From assembly GCA_900754475.1 (NCBI GenBank), contig CAAECY010000047.1:1-33126 (forward strand): a stretch of DNA of 33,126 bases, written 5' to 3'. Below, piece after piece: positions 32,077-33,126 of this stretch (position 1 is the stretch's first letter; every line of letters begins with the position of its first letter). The notes under the pieces are model-generated. The model searched no databases, was not told the DNA's origin, and was given only the letters and a program-made list of their open reading frames with translations. This DNA comes from an uncultured Sutterella sp. (lineage in GTDB: Bacteria > Pseudomonadota > Gammaproteobacteria > Burkholderiales > Burkholderiaceae_F). Position numbers and translations under genes: made by a program.

Positions 32077-32888
32077 TTCTCGAAGTTTGTCACGGCACCT
32101 ACGCGTGGCCGAACCATCCCCCCGTCTTCAAGGACGTCTCCTTCCGATTGGAGACGGAAGCTTTCGGCGGGCGCGGCGGTATCCTGAGCATTCTCGGTCC
32201 GAACGGAGCGGGGAAGACGACGCTCCTTAAAACCATGCTCGGGCTCCTTCCCTTTTCCTCCGGGCACTCGGAACTCAACGGGCGGCGCGTCGCCGACTGG
32301 CCCGCGCGCGAATTCTGGCAGCGCGTGGGCTACGTCCCGCAGGCGAAAGCCGGGGGCTTCGCGCCGCTCACGCTTGCCGAACTCGTTGTCCTCGGTCGCA
32401 GCGCCCGCATCGGCCCCTTTGCCGTTCCGGGGCGGCGCGACTGGGAGACGGTCGATCGGGTCATGGAGGCGGTCGGGATCGCGCACCTGCGCACGCGCCG
32501 CACGAACGAAGTTTCGGGCGGGCAGCTGCAACTTGCCATGGTGGCGCGCGCCCTCGCCGTGGAGCCCAAACTTTTAGTGCTCGACGAGCCCGAGAGCAAC
32601 CTCGACTTTCGCAACCAGATGCTCGTCCTCGACGTCATCGAGCGACTCGTCGATCGGGGACTCTCCGTCGTCGTCAACACGCACTTTCCCGCCCACGCGA
32701 CGGAACTCTCCGACCGCGTGCTTCTTTTGCCGCGCGGCGAAGCGCCGATTTTCGGGCCCACCGCGGAGACGATCACCGAGGAGAACCTCACGCGCCTCTT
32801 CGGCGTGCAGGTTCGCATCCGCGAAGTGCCGACGCCCGAAAAAATCGTGACATGCGTGGCGGCCGTGAAACTCGACGACGTTCCGTAA
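32073..32888 (+). CDS. FecE-type ABC transporter ATP-binding protein
   Basis: A 271-residue cytosolic ATPase powering the FecCD-type permease. Walker A GPNGAGKT is at 42-49, the Q-loop at YVPQ (87-90), the signature VSGGQ at 147-151, Walker B LLVLDE at 167-172 and the switch His204 in VNTHFP, so it looks fully active. The start is a GTG at 32073, overlapping the permease stop, with GGGAGG upstream. The C-terminus has an extra 60 residues after the core, including LTRLFGVQVRI, common in FecE/BtuD members. No gene follows within the window. Confidence 0.95.
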   Translation: MILEVCHGTYAWPNHPPVFKDVSFRLETEAFGGRGGILSILGPNGAGKTTLLKTMLGLLPFSSGHSELNGRRVADWPAREFWQRVGYVPQAKAGGFAPLTLAELVVLGRSARIGPFAVPGRRDWETVDRVMEAVGIAHLRTRRTNEVSGGQLQLAMVARALAVEPKLLVLDEPESNLDFRNQMLVLDVIERLVDRGLSVVVNTHFPAHATELSDRVLLLPRGEAPIFGPTAETITEENLTRLFGVQVRIREVPTPEKIVTCVAAVKLDDVP

Positions 32889-33126
32889 ACGGCCGTCCGG
32901 AAGTTGTCCAGAGATCGCGTGCTGCAGCGTTTCCTAGAGAAAACCCCTACAACCGCTCCTCCCCAGACGCGGGACAATAGTTCGCGACTAGCCTTTTCGG
33001 CCAGCTTTCGTTTAAAACACTTAACTACATGTAAATTATGAAATTTACCCCGAAACTCATAACGCCGTCGGATGATGTTCGGCGGCCGTGAGTTATCGGT
33101 CATGCGGAGCTTCGCTCCGTTAGGGG
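32889..33126. other. AT-richer, gene-poor right end with hairpin
   Basis: After the ATPase stop the base composition shifts, with TTTAAAAC and an AT-rich tract near 33010-33045. Near the edge CGGAGC and GCTCCG form a small hairpin around TTC (about 33102-33116), followed by GTTAGGGG. A leftward open frame crosses it but only continues as antisense of the ATPase gene. I recognise no gene. It could be the edge of a mobile element or a contig end. Confidence 0.4.

Noticed and set aside
32330..33103. Leftward 257-codon frame reaching into the right-end region
   Set aside because: Most of it is antisense to the ATPase gene; the unique N-terminal part resembles no family I know, so I do not call a gene.

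Overview
The window is a GC-rich bacterial chromosome segment, densely packed with genes on both strands. It carries Tat-exported flavoproteins, multihaem c-type cytochromes, a System I haem-maturation protein and generic Gram-negative envelope genes (TolC, HlyD, lipoproteins). My best guess is an anaerobic or microaerophilic Betaproteobacterium of the Sutterellaceae type. This rests on gene style, not on a marker gene or database search. No rRNA, tRNA or CRISPR array is visible.

Left end (1-1112): the first 84 bases fold like domains V and VI of a group II intron, so a retroelement probably lies just outside. Next come a CYTH phosphatase-type gene and a lipocalin-like lipoprotein, transcribed leftward.

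Respiratory module 1 (1242-6630): a Tat-exported flavoprotein reductase of the fumarate/urocanate reductase family, a dihydroorotase-like amidohydrolase, a divergent LysR regulator and a periplasmic tetrahaem cytochrome. The flavoprotein and the cytochrome look like the two halves of a flavocytochrome c, encoded separately. Similar GGTATGG/CCATACC sites occur upstream of both, so co-regulation by the LysR protein is plausible.

Leftward accessory block (6686-12884): seven tightly packed genes encode a TPR protein, a DUF4261 protein, a YbjN-domain protein, a WG-repeat lipoprotein, a DUF945/YdgA-like protein, a second TPR protein and a small Imm17-like membrane protein. The function is unknown; the mix resembles immunity-type or envelope-stress loci.

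Rightward block (13264-23639): a PEGA-like lipoprotein, then a TolC/HlyD/ABC-2 permease export set. Its permease is a tandem fusion and no ATPase gene is nearby. TatD-family DNase, an ankyrin-repeat periplasmic protein, the 23S rRNA hydroxylation protein RlhA and an unrecognised cytosolic protein follow. Two 9-bp tandem repeats of six units each lie between genes here.

Respiratory module 2 (23750-26506, leftward): an eight-haem, NrfA-type nitrite reductase with a CxxCK active-site haem and a Tyr-x-Cys pair, followed by a CcmI/NrfG-like haem-lyase component. An AGCS amino-acid symporter and rnfH lie further right on the same strand.

Right end (29343-33126): smpB, then a complete FecBCD-type uptake system (binding protein, permease, ATPase) for a siderophore, haem or cobalamin-like ligand. 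The last 240 bases are AT-richer, with a hairpin and no gene I can support.
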